64,000 nt of DNA, taken from NCBI GenBank assembly GCA_018697195.1, contig CM031879.1:19961821-20025820 (forward strand). The letters run 5' to 3'. The notes under the pieces were generated by a model, which worked only from the letters and a program-made list of their open reading frames with translations, ran no database searches and was not told the origin of the DNA. Shown one piece after another: positions 60,963 to 64,000 of the stretch (the first letter of the stretch is position 1; every line of letters starts with the position of its first letter). Origin of the DNA: Certhia americana (taxonomy: Eukaryota; Chordata; Aves; Passeriformes; Certhiidae). A program made the position numbers and the translations under genes.

Positions 60963-63900
60963 TTTTGTTGAAGTGCAGACAATCTGCTTAAAGTGTATCC
61001 AAGAGCTGGCAGAGAAGCTAATTGGAGCTACTGCTGTTCAGTTTGCTCTGTTAAGAATCCAGCCATTGGGAGCCCAATGCTGCTGTGCTCTGCTACCCAG
61101 CAGTACACAAAAACATCTTTTAACCTGAACTATGTTCTTCTGCCTTCTTCATAAGTAAAGTTATAATCATGCAGGATTTGTTTTAGGAAAAAATGACCCT
61201 GTTCTGAAAAAGAATAAAATAATTTTTTGTGGTATTTTTAGTTATTGTTGGGTGAATTTAGTTTCATTTGGGGGGAGAGGGGTGGTAAGGAAGAGAACAT
61301 ATACTGGGATTTGATTTGGAAGGACTGTGAACACAGGAAGTTTGCCAGGATATCTGAAACTCATTCTTACCTTTTGAACCTGTAAATCTTTTACAGAGCT
61401 ATATATATGCAAATTGGCTGATTGTTAATCTTTGCAAAGATTAAGATTAGAGGTAGTGACCTGAAGCCAGGTTAGAGGGGACAGTGATTGATGTCTCTCC
61501 ATAACTAATTACAGTCAGGAATTTCAGATTGCCATACTTTACATATTTGTGGGGTTGTATCTCTCTTCCCTTTGTCCTCCATGTTTTTCTGGGACTTGGA
61601 AATATACAGCTAATGAAGCCTTTCATATAACTTAAAAAAAATATTGCTATTTTGTAAGACATAGAAGATGTTTCAGGGGTTTTTGACCCATAAAGTATGC
61701 TTTAGCCACTTTCTTCCTCATTTACACCCACTGGATCTGGTGATTTGACTTCCTAGATGTAAGCAGATCCTTCAGGCAAGTGGGTCAGTAGGGCTGGCAA
61801 AGGCTGTGTGTTTCCAGGTCACAGGAGCTGTTAATATACAAACTTAACTTTTTTTTTTAATTAGAACAAAATTAGATTAAAACAAAACAAGCTCTTGCAT
61901 GTTAGAAAATGAAGAGAAGGGGAACATTTATTTCTAAGGCATGAGATGTTTCCAGAATTAAATTGTTCAGCTGATATTGGTTTTGGGAGTAGCTAATGGG
62001 AATGTAGCCTAGCCACCTGAACAAGTTTCTATGCACTGATATGAAATAATCTCTGGTCACTTATTACTACTTCAGATCTGCCATGCGAGACTAACAGCTG
62101 ACGTGTTGCAAATCCATCTCCTAAATTTTTGTTGAATTCACTTGTTGAAGAGGCTTTGCATCAAACTTGTGTGAGCTCATTAACCCTGGAGGCTGGGGGC
62201 TCAGCCTCACGTGGCTGAGCTGGCTGGCTCAAAACCAGGGTACTCCAGGGATCTGTAGGAGGCTCAGAATTGCATCTGATAACAAAGTAATGGAATCTTT
62301 ATGCATTTTTTTATATATCCTCTTAAGTTCAATTAAGAATTCTGATTCTTTCCACAAAAATGGCATGGCCATACAGTATTAATTTAGAGCTTGCTTTGAA
62401 CCTGAAAAAGGTAATTATTTCAGAATGAAGGAGAAGGGGATAGTATAAGTCAAACCTCATGATTAGAAAGATTAGAGCTTTCATGCTGTTAGAATTTAAT
62501 AATTAATCAAATTAAAATGAAACAAATTAGAAGAGCCCTAAAATATGGATCAGTGCAACTCTGGACCTGATCTCTGAGCTTGATCTATTTTAAAAAAATA
62601 TTAATGGTTAAGCAATTACTGATTAATATTTTTCTCTTCTGTATTAATTTAACAAACACATTATGGAAAACAAAAATGTGATTTTTAGCATGATTTCACA
62701 TCTGAATTTTGGTCTTTATTCACTGGAATATGTTTTCCTTGAAATACATATTTTCCTTTACTGTTGATTAAATGACAGATACAAATATACTCTCTTGTTA
62801 GGAGGCTGATCTAGCATCCCATAAGAAATCAGTTTTTTGCAAGGAAAAAAAACCATCTCAAACATGGCATATAAGTGTCATGTTGCCTAAGTCATGAGAC
62901 ATTAAGGTGATTTCTCCCCAACTCAATGAATCCTACTTATCTAAAGTACGAAGGATGCATGCTAATTCATGCAGATTTTTTCTTTGGATATGAGAGAATT
63001 TTCACTTGGTCAATTTTCATCTCATGACCTTTTCAGAAATAATTTTTTAAAAAGTAATTTTTTTTCCTGAGAAATTTTTTTTTTCCTCCATTACTCCCTC
63101 AGAGAATTCCTATGATAGTGAAAGAAGTAATCTATGAAAATGCATTCTTATCAAGCAGAATTTAGTTATCAGAGTTGAGCTGCCTTTCTTTAACATGTCA
63201 GCAGTAGACCTTTGGGCATGGGCAGTGTAAACAGTGAGACAATAAATATGCAGACAGAAACATCCCAGCACTGCTTCTGAATTTTGGACTGTTCTTAAGA
63301 GATTCTGAGATGCTATTAATGACATAGCTACCCTAATATTCTGTAGTTAATTTTAGTAGGTAGTAAAATATGTACACATGGATACAGGCATGAAGAGGAG
63401 AGCCAAGACTGTCTTCACCACTTATACTCCATCCTGGTGGAGGTTATTTGGCTGCAGACTTCTCCCGTTGCTGCAGTTTCTGCCTGAAATTTATCTTTGC
63501 TAACAGGAAATTTCCTCAGCTATGCTGAATGGGGCTGGAGATTTGAAATGTGTACTATACCTTATCCTCTAATTCAAGCAGAAGCTTTCTCCTTGAGCCT
63601 GTCCCATTTTCTCTTGTAGTGCTTGGCCTGGGGCACGTTATGAGCCCACACTGTCTGCCAGGGAGGTGCTCGGTGTCCTGGCAGTGCTGGACACACTCTG
63701 CCTACCCAAGTTTGGAGAGTCTTGACAGATTGAGGAAAAGAGGCATATGTACAGCTAACTCCAAGGCTTCACGAGTCACTTTTATTGCAATTTGAGTTTG
63801 TTTGCAGCAGCAAGGGGCAATGGGAGTACTTGTGTGGGTTTTTTTCATGGTAGACATCATAGAAATTTTTGCTGAGAAAGTCAAGATTACAGAGAATCCC

Positions 63901-64000
63901 TGAGTAAATACATTTGTGACTTTATTGTCTAAAATTAGTGTAAGATTAGGCAATAATGTCTTGAATAAGATTAGCCCATCTTTGATCTGTCTATGAACTA
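60963..64000. other. Intergenic, nothing recognised
   Basis: AT-rich with scattered short ORFs on both strands. No exon chain, RNA gene or repeat could be supported. Confidence 0.55.

Noticed and set aside
1..64000. CRISPR arrays, bacterial operons, tRNA or rRNA genes
   Set aside because: No regularly spaced repeats, no ribosomal RNA text and no cloverleaf with A/B boxes was noticed. The window is vertebrate nuclear DNA.

Overview
The window looks like bird nuclear DNA. It is AT-rich and intron-rich, with fragments of the avian CR1 retrotransposon on both strands (3' ends near "tctatgattctg", ORF2 endonuclease and C-terminal remnants) and several bird-type endogenous-retrovirus LTRs. There is no bacterial-style gene organisation. 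I could not fix the species. A songbird or other neoavian bird is likely from the LTR types, but this is inference.

One protein-coding gene is well supported. It is ATP6AP1L (V-type proton ATPase subunit S1-like, an Ac45 family protein), on the + strand. Nine coding exons can be joined, at 2106-2232, 2336-2404, 9207-9400, 10429-10472, 13998-14083, 34107-34348, 34943-34996, 41579-41816 and 46541-46750. Splice phases agree at every junction, the frame stays open for about 420 codons, and it ends in TAG at 46748-46750. Two poly(A) signals follow at 47231 and 47250. The first exon (start codon and signal peptide) and the promoter are not visible and probably lie upstream of the window. The predicted protein is a luminal glycoprotein domain with nine N-glycosylation sequons, a basic R-x-x-R motif, a membrane-proximal Cys pair, one transmembrane helix and a short cytoplasmic tail.

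Layout: 1-2105 is AT-rich and presumably intron 1. 2106-46750 is the gene, with a 20 kb intron 6 (14084-34106) full of repeats. 46751 to about 47260 is the 3' UTR. 47.3-64 kb is intergenic with no recognisable gene. The repeats are CR1 pieces (11.5-12.1, 14.8-16.4, 18.2-18.6, 25.3, 29.1, 31.8-32.1, 35.6-36.2 and 56.2-56.6 kb), a much older CR1 relic at 23.0-23.7 kb, a 1.05 kb ERV LTR in intron 3, a minus-strand solo LTR at 20.6 kb, a 3' LTR fragment at 37.9-38.1 kb, and two related solo LTRs at 33.5 and 48.9 kb, each with its own 6-bp target duplication.

I found no tRNA, rRNA, CRISPR array or bacterial or viral operon. The points most worth a second look are the apparently complete S1-type protein encoded by this "-like" gene, a GC-AG intron inside it, a sense LTR with a poly(A) signal just upstream of exon 7, a 37-nt cryptic exon in the last intron, and a run of unrecognised same-strand ORFs at 59.2-61.0 kb.
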